Source: Zunongwangia pacifica
GTDB taxonomy: Bacteria; Bacteroidota; Bacteroidia; Flavobacteriales; Flavobacteriaceae
DNA: 64,000 nt
NCBI RefSeq assembly: GCF_023499215.1
Contig: NZ_JAKHSK010000012.1
Span: 62,001 to 126,000 of the forward strand
Direction of reading: 5' to 3'
In this document: positions 18,436 through 29,511 of the stretch, one piece after another
Layout of the letters: each line of letters begins with the position of its first letter
How positions within the stretch are numbered: position 1 is the first letter of the stretch
Position numbers and translations under genes: made by a program
The notes under the pieces: model-generated
What the model saw: only the letters and a program-made list of their open reading frames with translations
What the model was told of the DNA's origin: nothing
The model's database searches: none

Positions 18436-18711
18436 ATGGGACTAAACATTAAACCGCTTTCAGACAGAGTTCTTATCGAGCCTGTAGCAGCTGAAACCAA
18501 GACAGCTTCAGGTATCTACATTCCAGAGACAGCTAAAGAAAAACCTCAAAGAGGAAAAGTTGTGGCCGTTGGCAAAGGGACTAAAGACCATGATATGACT
18601 GTTAGTGTTGGTGATATGGTTCTTTATGGCAAATACGCCGGTACCGAACTTAAACTAGAAGGTACAGATTATCTTATCATGAGAGAAGACGATATCCTTG
18701 CGATCGTATAA
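18436..18711 (+). CDS. groES: Co-chaperonin GroES
   Basis: GroES caps the GroEL folding chamber. The 91-residue product has the expected start ([12 protein letters not shown]), the mobile loop ending in '[18 protein letters not shown]', and the C-terminal '[13 protein letters not shown]'. It is followed after 76 bases by groEL and the two are surely cotranscribed. Full length and normal. Confidence 0.97.
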   Translation: MGLNIKPLSDRVLIEPVAAETKTASGIYIPETAKEKPQRGKVVAVGKGTKDHDMTVSVGDMVLYGKYAGTELKLEGTDYLIMREDDILAIV

Positions 18712-18754
18712 TTCCTTTCTCAAATTCAATTAATTAAAATTAACCAATTTTTAG

Positions 18755-20425
<1,671 letters not shown>

Positions 20426-20752
20426 TCCATCACTCATCCAAAAAATTCAAAAGGCTGTCTTATTCATTTAAGACAGCTTTTTTTATGTCTAAATTTAAAA
20501 TTGAAGATGTTTCTAATAGAAATTAGGAAGCAAGCATACATCATCACAGTTAAATTCCATGAATAGAAAAAATCCCCTATCCCTTTAAACTACAGATAAA
20601 AAGTTCCTGAAACCCGAATTGAGATATAATGAAAACTATTGATATAATTCCCTATTAGCAGGAAGCACTTTGGCGTAAATATGATATAATCTACCTGCTG
20701 AAATTAACAAGTTTCGTAAAGAAGAAAATTAGTATTTTTTAAGACTGTTCTA
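20426..20752. other. groEL downstream spacer
   Basis: This 327-base stretch holds the groEL terminator at its left end. The rest is A+T-rich with three copies of GATATAAT (20623-20630, 20641-20648, 20683-20690) of unknown meaning. I see no gene in it. Confidence 0.6.
20451..20484 (+). terminator. Terminator after groEL
   Basis: GCTGTCTTA (20454-20462) pairs perfectly with TAAGACAGC (20469-20477), with a six-base loop followed by a T-run. It lies about 28 bases past the groEL stop. Confidence 0.9.
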
Positions 20753-20890
20753 TTAATGCAAAAAAGCACCCAAAAATCCAGCCTTAAAATCACTCCAATC
20801 CATAATTATCTGAAAAACAACGATTGCCAGAATAATTAGAACTGCCATTCTTAATTTCGCCTCTGGTTTTCCTTTCTGTTCAGTATCCAT
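20753..20890 (-). CDS. 45-residue membrane microprotein downstream of cutC
   Basis: This short reading frame encodes a charged N-terminus (MDTEQKGKPEAKLR), one hydrophobic helix at about residues 15-30 (MAVLIILAIVVFQIIM), then WSDFKAGFLGAFLH. The charge pattern predicts one membrane crossing with the N-terminus inside. It starts 38 bases after cutC on the same strand and is probably the last gene of that operon. The clean pattern of charged head, membrane helix and aromatic/glycine tail supports a real gene; I know of no function. Confidence 0.6.
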   Translation of the reverse strand: MDTEQKGKPEAKLRMAVLIILAIVVFQIIMDWSDFKAGFLGAFLH

Positions 20891-20928
20891 ATAAAAAACG
20901 TTTGGATTAGCTAAATTATAAAAAAATA

Positions 20929-21558
20929 TTAAAATTCACCAACAATTCGGCGTCCATGATAAGCCTGCGCACCGATATTTTTATGTATTTCGTCTAAATT
21001 TTCATTCGTAACCCGTCCCGCAGGCATGATTTCCAGTTTATTACCGGCTATCAACATCATTTTTTTTAATGTTGAAATTCCTTCTTTTGCGGTAGTTTTT
21101 CCACCAGAACTTAGAATAGTTGATATTCCATTAATAGCGGTTAATTCTTCAGTAGCCTTTAAAATATCTGGCGTTTCATCTATCGCTTTATGAATAACCA
21201 CTTTTAGTGGCTTTGAAAGTGCTGCAAGTGCAGCAATGCGTTCTACATCCAGAGTTTTATCCTTATTTAAAATTCCAAAAACCACACCTTCTACCCCAAG
21301 TTGCTTGCAATATTCTATATCCTGCTTCATCCCGTCAAATTCGACCTCAGAATATACAAAATCGCCTCCACGAGGGCGAATCATTACTCGAATTGGAATC
21401 TTCAGTTGTTGTTTGGCGCTCTCTATTACAGCTCTAGAAGGAGTAATCCCATCCTGTGATAAATCGGCACATAATTCGATCCGATCTGCGCCAAGCTTTC
21501 CAGCTATTATGGCTTCTTCTAAAGATTCTACACAGGCTTCTTTAATGAAATTGGTCAT
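20929..21558 (-). CDS. cutC: CutC family TIM-barrel protein
   Basis: A 209-residue TIM-barrel protein of the CutC family, named for copper homeostasis in Escherichia coli although its biochemical activity remains unclear. Motifs include EACVESLEEAIIAGKLGADRIELC, shown here as 'EACVESLEEA' and 'GADRIELC', then VMIRPRGGDFVYS and VIHKAID. It is somewhat shorter than the roughly 240-250 residues of many members, mainly at the C-terminus. It starts one base after the outer-membrane beta-barrel gene ends, so the two are coupled. In Bacteroidota, cutC can lie near glycan-degrading genes (recollection, not checked), which fits the upstream GH2 gene better than a copper role. Confidence 0.85.
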   Translation of the reverse strand: MTNFIKEACVESLEEAIIAGKLGADRIELCADLSQDGITPSRAVIESAKQQLKIPIRVMIRPRGGDFVYSEVEFDGMKQDIEYCKQLGVEGVVFGILNKDKTLDVERIAALAALSKPLKVVIHKAIDETPDILKATEELTAINGISTILSSGGKTTAKEGISTLKKMMLIAGNKLEIMPAGRVTNENLDEIHKNIGAQAYHGRRIVGEF

Positions 21559-21559
21559 T

Positions 21560-24196
21560 TTAAAAGCTAAATTTTAAAGTGGCCAGCACCTGCGATGGTC
21601 GTAATCGATAACTACTCTGCACATAATAATACTCGTTATTGTATGCATTAATAAACGCATCGGTATTCAGGATATTTCGCCAACTAAGGTTTAGATCCAT
21701 TTTTGGTTTTTCAAAAGTAAACTGATAGCCCAGGTTCACAAAATAATTATCGCCGTTATCGGATAACGAATTTCCGTAATATTCGCCACCGACACTTAAA
21801 TACTGATTATCTTTTGGATAAAAATAAAGATCAATCGTATGTTGCTGGGTTTCGATTTGTTGAAAATCGCTATCGTCAAAACCTGAAGTATAGGTTGAAA
21901 AATTAGCCGAGTAATTAGCAATTAACCAACTGGAAATTTCAGCATCTACACTTCCGCGCAAATTGAAACTTTTAGTATTCACCTCAGCCAGTATATTATT
22001 TAAAAGCTGCTGGCGCTTTGATATGTTATAGGAAGCGTTAAGCTTAAGCGTTGTTTTCATTTTCCTAAAATATTTACTTCCTCCTCCTCTAAAGCTATGG
22101 TTTTCGAAGTTATTATCGCGAGCTACAGCTTCTAAAATTGTTGTTCCGTTTTCACCAATAGTAGAACTGTACAATAAATTACTTTCAGAAAAATTGTAGC
22201 TATACGAAGCATTAAGAAATAACTGTTTTAAGGGATTTCTAAAATTTAACCCGGCGCTATAATTTTGCTGAATTTCTTCGGAAATTGGGGCGTTGTAACG
22301 ATTTAAATTTCGATAGCCGTTAAGCAAAAATCCGTAATATAATTGCTGAATTTCGCCAAAACCATATTGAAGTCTGGCTGAAACATGGGCTTCCCAATAA
22401 GCAGAAAGCTTCCTTTTTACATAAAAATCAGGCTCAAAAATAAAGCGATCCAGATTTCTGGTGTCTTCAAAATTTTCGTCTTCTAGCTGAAAACTTTTAA
22501 ATTGAAGCGGAGTGCTCAATCTTAAATTCCAGGTTTCCTCGATATTTTTAAAATTAATCGAATTTTTAAAGTAAACCGAACTTTGTAAAAATTCGGTTCT
22601 ATTTTTAAAATCGGTATCTAGTACCTCCTGCCCGTCTTCCAGAAAAATATCGGTATCTAATTGCTGATTCTGAATCGAAAAGCCAAATTTTGGCGATATG
22701 GTGAATTTACCGAGTGCTTTGGTAAACCCGGCTGAGTTATCGGTATATATTTTCCTTGAAGAAACTCGTTGTTTAATTTCAGCATAAGGATCACCATTAT
22801 TAAACACCTCTTCAAACTGTCCCGGTTGCACCAATAAATCCTGATTGCTTTCTGTAAACCCGGTATTCGAAGTAAAAGTGATCAATTGTTTTCCTACAGT
22901 TCTAAGCAGGCGTAAATCGTTTCTAATTCCCAAGAAAGGGTGAGCCAGCTGCTGCTTAATTTGTGCATCAGGCCGATCGATAAAACCGCGATTAGCATTC
23001 CAAGAACCATTAAATTCCAATTGATTTTTAAAGTAATTTTTATCGGCATTATTTTCTAAAGTGAGCTCTCCTTCTAACTTACTTACAAAGATATTATTAT
23101 TGGTTTTTTCAATCACATCAATCGTATCTGTAGGCGTAAAATAGCGTGTTTGGGTACTCCCGTCCTGCTGCTGATAATCATTGAGATAAGAAATATTAAG
23201 TTTTAGATCCATATCTTTTTTAACGCGCTGTAAAATATTGGCCGAACCTAAATGTACATTATTATCCAACCAACGTTCTGCCGAAAATGGAGGTTCGGAT
23301 ACATTCTGAATAGAAAGCCAATCGGTTTTATCGATATTAAAGTTTTCGCCAAAATATTTAATTGAAAAATTACGAATTTCGCCAGACACATCGCTCCCAG
23401 TATTATTGCTTTGATAGGTAACAATCGCCTGGCGTTTTTTAGTAAAGATCATAGGCGTTAGCTTTGTTTGCCAAAGCAAGGGCGCTGTACCCATTCCGGC
23501 AGTGGCCGTGCCACTAACAGTAACATCTTTTTTTAGCTTGATATTTATTGAAGCGCGCTCTGAAAATTCCAGACTATCCAAAACTTTTACCGGCTGGTGA
23601 TTTTCCAAAATCTCGACTTTAGAAACGGCATCGGCAGAAAGGTTATTATTCGCTAAATTATAGCGACCTTCCAACAAATCCAAACCTTCGATATAATATT
23701 TCTGAATGGGTTCATCTTTATAAAAAATCTGCCCGTTTGGCCGAATATCGATTCCAGGCAGCTTTTTTAAAATATCAGCAATTACACGATCATTTTTGCC
23801 TTTAAAAGCCGCCACAGAGAAACTAAGCGTATCGCCACGTTGTTGCAAAATTTCAGATTTTACTATTACTTCTTTTAGAGATTCTGAAGAAGGCGAAAGT
23901 TGCACTTCTAAGGCCTGAGATGTATTCTGAATAAACTTGCCAAAAGTAGCAAAACCGATATAGGAAACTTTTAAAAACAACGAATTGCTCTCACTTTTGA
24001 CTTTTACTTTAAATCTTCCGTTCGCATCTGAAATTCCATAAGCCAAAATCGAGGAAACCGAATCTTTACTGATCATCACCGTCGCCCCGCTTAGATTTTT
24101 ATTATGATCATCAAAAACCTGCCCCGAAATGTCAGTTTGAGAATATCCTTCAAAAACACCTAATATCAAGATTAATAAAAAAGATACCTTTTTCAT
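21560..24196 (-). CDS. Outer-membrane beta-barrel protein with carboxypeptidase-like and TonB-plug-like domains
   Basis: An 878-residue protein with a signal peptide (to about 'FEGYSQ'). A carboxypeptidase-regulatory-like beta-sandwich (about 22-105, DISGQVFDDHNKNLSGATV) and a plug-like domain (about 110-220, ADILKKLPGIDIRPNGQI) follow. A long C-terminal region alternates polar and aromatic residues and ends in phenylalanine (LATLKFSF), as outer-membrane barrels do. It is like a TonB-dependent receptor but without a SusD partner or an obvious TonB box. It starts one base after a GLPGLI gene and precedes cutC by one base. Pairing of such barrels with GLPGLI proteins suggests a joint role. The ligand is unknown. 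Confidence 0.8.
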   Translation of the reverse strand: MKKVSFLLILILGVFEGYSQTDISGQVFDDHNKNLSGATVMISKDSVSSILAYGISDANGRFKVKVKSESNSLFLKVSYIGFATFGKFIQNTSQALEVQLSPSSESLKEVIVKSEILQQRGDTLSFSVAAFKGKNDRVIADILKKLPGIDIRPNGQIFYKDEPIQKYYIEGLDLLEGRYNLANNNLSADAVSKVEILENHQPVKVLDSLEFSERASINIKLKKDVTVSGTATAGMGTAPLLWQTKLTPMIFTKKRQAIVTYQSNNTGSDVSGEIRNFSIKYFGENFNIDKTDWLSIQNVSEPPFSAERWLDNNVHLGSANILQRVKKDMDLKLNISYLNDYQQQDGSTQTRYFTPTDTIDVIEKTNNNIFVSKLEGELTLENNADKNYFKNQLEFNGSWNANRGFIDRPDAQIKQQLAHPFLGIRNDLRLLRTVGKQLITFTSNTGFTESNQDLLVQPGQFEEVFNNGDPYAEIKQRVSSRKIYTDNSAGFTKALGKFTISPKFGFSIQNQQLDTDIFLEDGQEVLDTDFKNRTEFLQSSVYFKNSINFKNIEETWNLRLSTPLQFKSFQLEDENFEDTRNLDRFIFEPDFYVKRKLSAYWEAHVSARLQYGFGEIQQLYYGFLLNGYRNLNRYNAPISEEIQQNYSAGLNFRNPLKQLFLNASYSYNFSESNLLYSSTIGENGTTILEAVARDNNFENHSFRGGGSKYFRKMKTTLKLNASYNISKRQQLLNNILAEVNTKSFNLRGSVDAEISSWLIANYSANFSTYTSGFDDSDFQQIETQQHTIDLYFYPKDNQYLSVGGEYYGNSLSDNGDNYFVNLGYQFTFEKPKMDLNLSWRNILNTDAFINAYNNEYYYVQSSYRLRPSQVLATLKFSF

Positions 24197-24197
24197 A

Positions 24198-25001
24198 CTA
24201 TTCCAGTTCTATCGGATTATTTTCTTTCTCCAGCATTTTGGTAAAGGCGGCTACCATTTTTTTATGCCATTCGGGATCCACCTTACGATGAGTGTTAATC
24301 CCTTGCGCCCGCACATAGGTAGGAGGGTCTCGACGATACTCATGTAATATTTCTGCAATATCTTCTTGGGTAGTTTTAATATATTGATTAAAATTTATCT
24401 TATAGGTAAGCGCAGGTGTTATCTTCTCCAATCCTATAAAAGAAAAAACGTAATCGTTCCCAGTGTCGGCAATTTCTAAAATCAAGCCAGGCAAGCCATT
24501 AAATTTATAAGGGCCGTCTGAAACTGGAATCTCTGTAGTAAACCAGGCCATATAATCTCGACCTGCAAATGATGTAGTAGCTTTTTGAACTTTATAATCT
24601 TTGATTATTTTTGTTTCTGAATGAATTTCCCAGTCAAAAAGACGTAATTCCTGCACGTAGAAAAAATCGGTCATTGGAACAAAAACCGAATTATACATTT
24701 TCGATGCTCCCTGATCTTTGATCGTTTTGGTAAAGAATTTTGTAACCGCCGCACGCGATGTGCTTCCGTTATTTCCTCTTCTAACAATTGGATTTGCCAA
24801 AACATAAGCTCTACTGGAAAATTGAGAAATATCATCACCTAAATACAGGATCATGTATTCTGATCTTTTTTCTGCTGAAGTAGAATCCAATTTAAAATCA
24901 AGCTTATAAGTGACCTTATAATTGAATTTTTCTTTCAATTCTTCTTGTGCTAAAATATTAACAGAGAAGAATATCAATAGCATAAATAGCTTTAGCTTCA
25001 T
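24198..25001 (-). CDS. GLPGLI family exported protein 1
   Basis: A 267-residue member of the GLPGLI (Porph_ging) family, of unknown function. A signal peptide ends near 'VNILAQ'. The family core is present: DWEIHSETK, VQKATTSFAGRDYMAWF, and SDGPYKFNGLPGLILEI. It ends with NNPIELE, a motif shared by all four copies in this window. It probably acts in the periplasm or at the outer membrane. It is directly coupled (one base) to the outer-membrane barrel gene and lies 26 bases after copy 2. It is the most diverged of the three adjacent copies. Confidence 0.88.
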   Translation of the reverse strand: MKLKLFMLLIFFSVNILAQEELKEKFNYKVTYKLDFKLDSTSAEKRSEYMILYLGDDISQFSSRAYVLANPIVRRGNNGSTSRAAVTKFFTKTIKDQGASKMYNSVFVPMTDFFYVQELRLFDWEIHSETKIIKDYKVQKATTSFAGRDYMAWFTTEIPVSDGPYKFNGLPGLILEIADTGNDYVFSFIGLEKITPALTYKINFNQYIKTTQEDIAEILHEYRRDPPTYVRAQGINTHRKVDPEWHKKMVAAFTKMLEKENNPIELE

Positions 25002-25027
25002 AATGATTTTTGATTGATGATGATAAA

Positions 25028-25822
25028 TTATGGCTGAAGTTCGATAGGATTATTTCGTCGCTTATACTTTTCGCTCAACATTTTCTTTGTTTCAGCTTCA
25101 ACCTCTTTGCTATTAAAACCAAATTTAACACCTGCATTTCTCATTGCGGCAAGTGGATCACGATCATTATCGTCTCTAAATTGATCGAGTTCTTTTTGAG
25201 AAACCATTTTATAATTATCCAAATTCAATAGTTTTTCTATTGGTTTTTTTAATTCCTGAAATCCGCTTAAAGTAAAATGATAGTGATTTTTAAGATCAGA
25301 TATCTCTAAGATAAGCCCCGGTAAACCGTTAAACTTATAAGGTCCGTCCGAAAATGGTAGCTCTGGCGCAAACCAGACGATATAATTTCGACCGGCAAAA
25401 GCACCTGTAGCTTTCTGAACGCTGAAGCCTAAAATTTCTCTATTTTCCGAATGAATTTTCCAATCAATCATTTTTAAGGCTTGTGAATATTTATACTTAT
25501 ATCGGTCTGCCGTAATTTTTTCAGCTAAAATAAGCTGATCCTCTCTGTAATTCTTATAAATCTTATAATGAAAATCGGTTTCCGGGGCGTTAAATCCTCC
25601 AATAGAATCTTCTACCGCTTTCCCTAAACTGGAATATAGAGAATGACCTTTCCCTAAATAAAGCACAACGGTTTCAGATAATATCGAATTCTCATCGGTA
25701 GAATCTTCCTGATATTCGAGTTGATAGGTAGCTTTATAATCGAATTCTTTCTTTGCTTTTTCCTGTGCTGAAATTTTAAAATAGAAAAATATCAGCATAA
25801 AAAATAGATTTAATTTCATCAT
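25028..25822 (-). CDS. GLPGLI family exported protein 2
   Basis: A 264-residue GLPGLI protein with a signal peptide ending near 'FKISAQ'. It is clearly a tandem duplicate of copy 3: both share YQLEYQ-DSTDENS, the stretch SDGPYKFNGLPGLILEISD, KNHYHFTL-GFQEL and the identical ending KYKRRNNPIELQP. They differ mostly in the middle segment (about 75-110) and the last third. The gap to copy 3 is 24 bases. The function is unknown; divergence between duplicates could reflect different partners. Confidence 0.88.
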   Translation of the reverse strand: MMKLNLFFMLIFFYFKISAQEKAKKEFDYKATYQLEYQEDSTDENSILSETVVLYLGKGHSLYSSLGKAVEDSIGGFNAPETDFHYKIYKNYREDQLILAEKITADRYKYKYSQALKMIDWKIHSENREILGFSVQKATGAFAGRNYIVWFAPELPFSDGPYKFNGLPGLILEISDLKNHYHFTLSGFQELKKPIEKLLNLDNYKMVSQKELDQFRDDNDRDPLAAMRNAGVKFGFNSKEVEAETKKMLSEKYKRRNNPIELQP

Positions 25823-25846
25823 ATTTTTTTGATTGACGATTATTAA

Positions 25847-26656
25847 TTAAGGCTGAAGTTCAATAGGATTATTTCGTCGCTTATACTTTTTAGTTAATTC
25901 TTTTCTTTGTTTAGCTTCCTCCTCTTCGTTCCAGCCAAATACAACCCCTGCCTTTTCCATTGTACCAATCGGATCGCGGTTATAATCGTCTCGAACCTGA
26001 TCAAGTTCATCCTGAGAAACCGCTTTATACTTATCCAAATTCAATAATTTATCCTGCGGTTTTTCTAATTCCTGAAATCCAGTGAGAGTAAAATGATAAT
26101 GATTTTTTAGATCTGAAATCTCTAAAATAAGCCCCGGCAAACCATTAAATTTATAAGGGCCATCAGAGAATGGTAGCTCTGGAGCAAACCAAGCGATATA
26201 ATTTCTACCGGCAAAAGAGCTCGTTGCTTTCTGAACGCTGAAGCCTAAAATTTCTTTATTCTCCGGTTTAATTTCCCAATCAATTATATTTAAATCTTGC
26301 TTATATTTTAATTCATATTGAAAAACCTTTTCGGCTAAAATAAGTTGGTTCTCCTTGTAATTTTTAAAGATTTTATATTTGAAATCGGTCATTTGATTAT
26401 ACTGGTCCATCCTCATCCCTTTAGGATTAGGCATATTCTCTAAAGAATCTTTAACCGCTTTACCTAAGCTGGAATACCGGGATTGAACATCGCCTAAATA
26501 GAGTACACCCGTTTCAGATTTCACGGAATTTTCATCGGTAGAATCTTGCTGATATTCCAGTTGATAAGCCGCCTTATAGGAATATTGAACATCGCCCTTC
26601 TGAGCATAAAACATCACAGAAAAACATAAGAAAAAAGGCATCAGGATAGCTTTCAT
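25847..26656 (-). CDS. GLPGLI family exported protein 3
   Basis: A 269-residue GLPGLI protein, the first of three in a row, with a signal peptide ending near 'VMFYAQ'. It shares most of its sequence with copy 2, including the core GLPGLILEISDLKNHYHF and the C-terminal NNPIELQP, but has a short insertion near residue 75 (NPKGMRMDQYNQM). An 87-base gap separates it from the GH2 gene. That gap carries a motif also found before copy 4 (26708-26727), so this gene may have its own promoter. Confidence 0.88.
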   Translation of the reverse strand: MKAILMPFFLCFSVMFYAQKGDVQYSYKAAYQLEYQQDSTDENSVKSETGVLYLGDVQSRYSSLGKAVKDSLENMPNPKGMRMDQYNQMTDFKYKIFKNYKENQLILAEKVFQYELKYKQDLNIIDWEIKPENKEILGFSVQKATSSFAGRNYIAWFAPELPFSDGPYKFNGLPGLILEISDLKNHYHFTLTGFQELEKPQDKLLNLDKYKAVSQDELDQVRDDYNRDPIGTMEKAGVVFGWNEEEEAKQRKELTKKYKRRNNPIELQP

Positions 26657-26707
26657 AAACTGAAATTTTCTCTAAGATGCCTATAAAAAACTTTCCAAGC
26701 AAGAAAT

Positions 26708-26727
26708 CAACTATTTTTTTAGTAATG
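26708..26727 (-). promoter_or_regulatory. Shared motif upstream of GLPGLI copy 3
   Basis: On the plus strand CAACTAT, a T-run and AGTAA; the minus strand reads TTACT-A-run-ATAGTTG. Nearly the same string occurs at 30413-30431 before GLPGLI copy 4. Both lie 50-62 bases upstream of the start codons. AATAGTTG resembles a -7 box, but no good -33 box is seen. Confidence 0.35.
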
Positions 26728-26743
26728 AAATTAAAAAATCAAG

Positions 26744-29374
26744 TTAATTAACCGGTATTAGCATTCGGTCTGTATTCCAGCCTTCTATCGATATTTGAAG
26801 ATTTTTCACTTTACTTTCTGGTGATTCCAACCTAATCTCTTTTGTTGCGCCTGGCACTATAGAGAAATAATTATTATCATAAAAGGTTGGGAGAATCCGC
26901 TCACCGGTTTCCGCATTTTCTAAAGAAATCCGGTTAAAAAAGGAAACCGTATTTTCTTCAGGATTGGTGATCTTTAGTTTAAATTTATTTTCAGCTACGG
27001 TCTCAACTTCAGCTTTAACTGTAGTTTTTGCTAAATGCTGTAATCCAGAATACGTTCCTGTACTATCTGGCAACCAATAGAAATTTTCATCTAAAACTTC
27101 CTGATTCCGATCTTTAATTTCTAATTTTAAAAACAAGCCTTCTTGCGCAGCAAGGGTATCTAATGGCTTTTTAAGCGAAAACATCTTTTTAACGCTAGCG
27201 CCTTCGATATACGAAAATACCTGAGTCAACCGCTTCTCTTCACCTTCCATATTATAGATTTTCACCCCAAGCATTAAATCATATTCGGCTCCAAAGCCAT
27301 TATTTACCAAATATACATCGCTGCTCACCGGGTTATACATGATATGTAATGGCTTACTACCTTCCCTGAGTCCAAATAAACAAGCATTAGGATCCAGATA
27401 GTAATCGTACATCTGCCCACGTAAAGCCGTCCATGGATTTTGGGTTTTCCAGATAATCGATCCTGTGTACCAGTCCCACATGTGTGCGCTAAAACCTTCC
27501 ATTAACGCACGATATTGATCATAATTTACCAACTGTGCTTTTTTCGCAAAATCTTCCATATTCTCTGGCGTGCCATAAGGCTCTAAAGAATTGCCGTAAT
27601 CGATATATTTATGATAGGTCCAAACGGGATCTTTTACCGCTTCAGTTCCTTCATATTCTATAGGCACGGTATAATTCTCCTTCGGCAGGAAACGCTTCAG
27701 ACTCACCGCATCACCTACACCAACCGAACCCACTTCCGAATTAAAAGGCCAGGTACGCTCTTCCCAAAAAGTAGAAATTTCCTGAATTCCATAAGGGCCA
27801 TCACCATTACCACCCTTAAAATTATAGGACATTTCATCTGAATTTGAATAGTCGATAAACCATCGTGTTCCATCCAATTCAGGTAAAATCTCATCTTTAA
27901 TGGCATGTAAAATATCTTGTGGCGGTGTAATCTCGTTACCACCACACCAAATGGCCAGCGAGGCATGGTTACGTAACATCTTGACTGCATCTGCGGCAGA
28001 CTTAATAAACAACTGGTGATCGTCTGGATATTGCCTGCGCGTCCACTGGTCGTCTTTTTTCTTAGGATCTACCCAACGTCCATTACAATCGCCAGACATC
28101 CAAAAATCCTGAATCACCAACATCCCATATTTGTCACAGGCTTCGTAAAACTCGGGTCGCTCTGGCAAAGCACCACCCCAAATCCTAATAAGGTTTAAAT
28201 TCATATCCCTGTGAAAACGAATTTCAGCATCATAGCGTTCTTTGGTGAAACGGAGCATAGCATCTGAAATAATCCAGTTTCCACCCTTTATAAAAATTGG
28301 CTGCCCGTTAACGAATATCTGCTTACTTCGAGTGTGCGCATTCCATTCGGTTTGAATTTCGCGGATTCCCACTTTTAAGGATTCTTTATCTGAAGTTTTA
28401 TTTTTTATTCGGAATTCTACCTTAGCGTCATATAAATTTTGCTCACCATAACCTGAAGGCCACCAAAGTTTTGGATTTTTAACTTCGAATTCTGGAAGCG
28501 CTACTAAACTTTCAGCATGCGCAGCAACATTTACCTCTTTTTCGATAATTTGATCTGCGATTTTAAAAGAAAGTATTCCTTCCACCGCTTTTGAAGTTGG
28601 GTTCTCAACTTCCGCGGTAAAAATAATTGTTGCCGGCTCCTGCTTTTCTCCCGGAAGCCTTTTTCCAGGCACTTTAGTAACTACATGCGGATGTTTAAGA
28701 TTTATAGCACCGGTTTTTTCGATAATTACTTTGTCCCAAATCCCGGTATTTCGATCTCGAATTGGCTGAATCCAATCCCAGCCGGCAACATATTGATGTG
28801 CCACGCCGCGTGCAATCGTGCCGTCGCCGCCCTGTCCGCCGTTTGGATTTCCAACATGCGGCGCAGGATAAACGATCACCGCCAGTCGATTTTGGCCATT
28901 TTCAGCAAGAAATTTTGTGATATTAAAACGTTTACGAAGAAACATCCCTTTATATTCTTCCTGGTTGACTTTCTTTCCGTTTAGGAAAATAGCTACACTA
29001 TAGTTTATTCCGCGGAAATTCAACCAAACCTGCTCATCTTTCTTGGCGCTCTCCTTAAAATCTTTTACAAACCAATAGGTATAATAATCACGACCAACAT
29101 CGTAGATATCGGGAATTTGTTCATTATTCATCCCAAAAAAAGGATCGGGGATTTCACCATTATTAAGCTGAGTGGTTAGGATCGTACCGGGAACAGTGGC
29201 ATTTTTCCAGTTTTCTATGGAAAAGGATCTTTTTGAAAGTTCTTCTCCTTTGGCATCTACCTCACCAATAGAAAGGGTTTTCCAACCTGAATTCAGTTCG
29301 TAATTTTGCTGAGAAAACCCCAAAAATCTTACTAAACTTAAGGTTACAAAAAGGAAGGTAATTTTATTGCGCAT
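26744..29374 (-). CDS. GH2 glycosidase, endo-beta-mannosidase-like
   Basis: An 876-residue exported GH2 enzyme: a signal peptide, an N-terminal sugar-binding jelly-roll (about 25-215), immunoglobulin-like domains, a TIM barrel (about 355-680) and C-terminal beta domains. The acid/base is predicted as Glu481 in CGGNEITPP and the nucleophile as Glu547 in NSEVGSVGV. These contexts, and the stretch RPEFYEACDKYGMLV, recall plant endo-beta-mannosidase (EC 3.2.1.152), which cuts Man-beta-1,4-GlcNAc in N-glycans. They fit that enzyme better than beta-galactosidases or exo-glucosaminidase CsxA. The gene sits between GLPGLI genes. GH2 is certain; the linkage is inferred from remembered family motifs. 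Confidence 0.82.
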   Translation of the reverse strand: MRNKITFLFVTLSLVRFLGFSQQNYELNSGWKTLSIGEVDAKGEELSKRSFSIENWKNATVPGTILTTQLNNGEIPDPFFGMNNEQIPDIYDVGRDYYTYWFVKDFKESAKKDEQVWLNFRGINYSVAIFLNGKKVNQEEYKGMFLRKRFNITKFLAENGQNRLAVIVYPAPHVGNPNGGQGGDGTIARGVAHQYVAGWDWIQPIRDRNTGIWDKVIIEKTGAINLKHPHVVTKVPGKRLPGEKQEPATIIFTAEVENPTSKAVEGILSFKIADQIIEKEVNVAAHAESLVALPEFEVKNPKLWWPSGYGEQNLYDAKVEFRIKNKTSDKESLKVGIREIQTEWNAHTRSKQIFVNGQPIFIKGGNWIISDAMLRFTKERYDAEIRFHRDMNLNLIRIWGGALPERPEFYEACDKYGMLVIQDFWMSGDCNGRWVDPKKKDDQWTRRQYPDDHQLFIKSAADAVKMLRNHASLAIWCGGNEITPPQDILHAIKDEILPELDGTRWFIDYSNSDEMSYNFKGGNGDGPYGIQEISTFWEERTWPFNSEVGSVGVGDAVSLKRFLPKENYTVPIEYEGTEAVKDPVWTYHKYIDYGNSLEPYGTPENMEDFAKKAQLVNYDQYRALMEGFSAHMWDWYTGSIIWKTQNPWTALRGQMYDYYLDPNACLFGLREGSKPLHIMYNPVSSDVYLVNNGFGAEYDLMLGVKIYNMEGEEKRLTQVFSYIEGASVKKMFSLKKPLDTLAAQEGLFLKLEIKDRNQEVLDENFYWLPDSTGTYSGLQHLAKTTVKAEVETVAENKFKLKITNPEENTVSFFNRISLENAETGERILPTFYDNNYFSIVPGATKEIRLESPESKVKNLQISIEGWNTDRMLIPVN

Positions 29375-29511
29375 AAAAGTTAGAGTTTAAGAACTTTCAA
29401 ATTGCTTAATAAATTAAAAAACCTAAACTTTTTTCGACAAACAGCGGCTTAGAAAAGCTATACGATTCTCACTTTTTTAAGAAAAGTGCTTCGCATTACT
29501 TAAAAATAAAA

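Noticed and set aside
20623-20690. Three GATATAAT copies downstream of groEL
   Set aside because: The repeat is short, irregularly spaced and expected by chance in A+T-rich DNA; no gene or structure goes with it.
29470-29488. CACTTTT/AAAAGTG hairpin as terminator of GLPGLI copy 4
   Set aside because: The stem is A/T-rich and weak, and no T-run follows on the minus strand, so termination is not supported.
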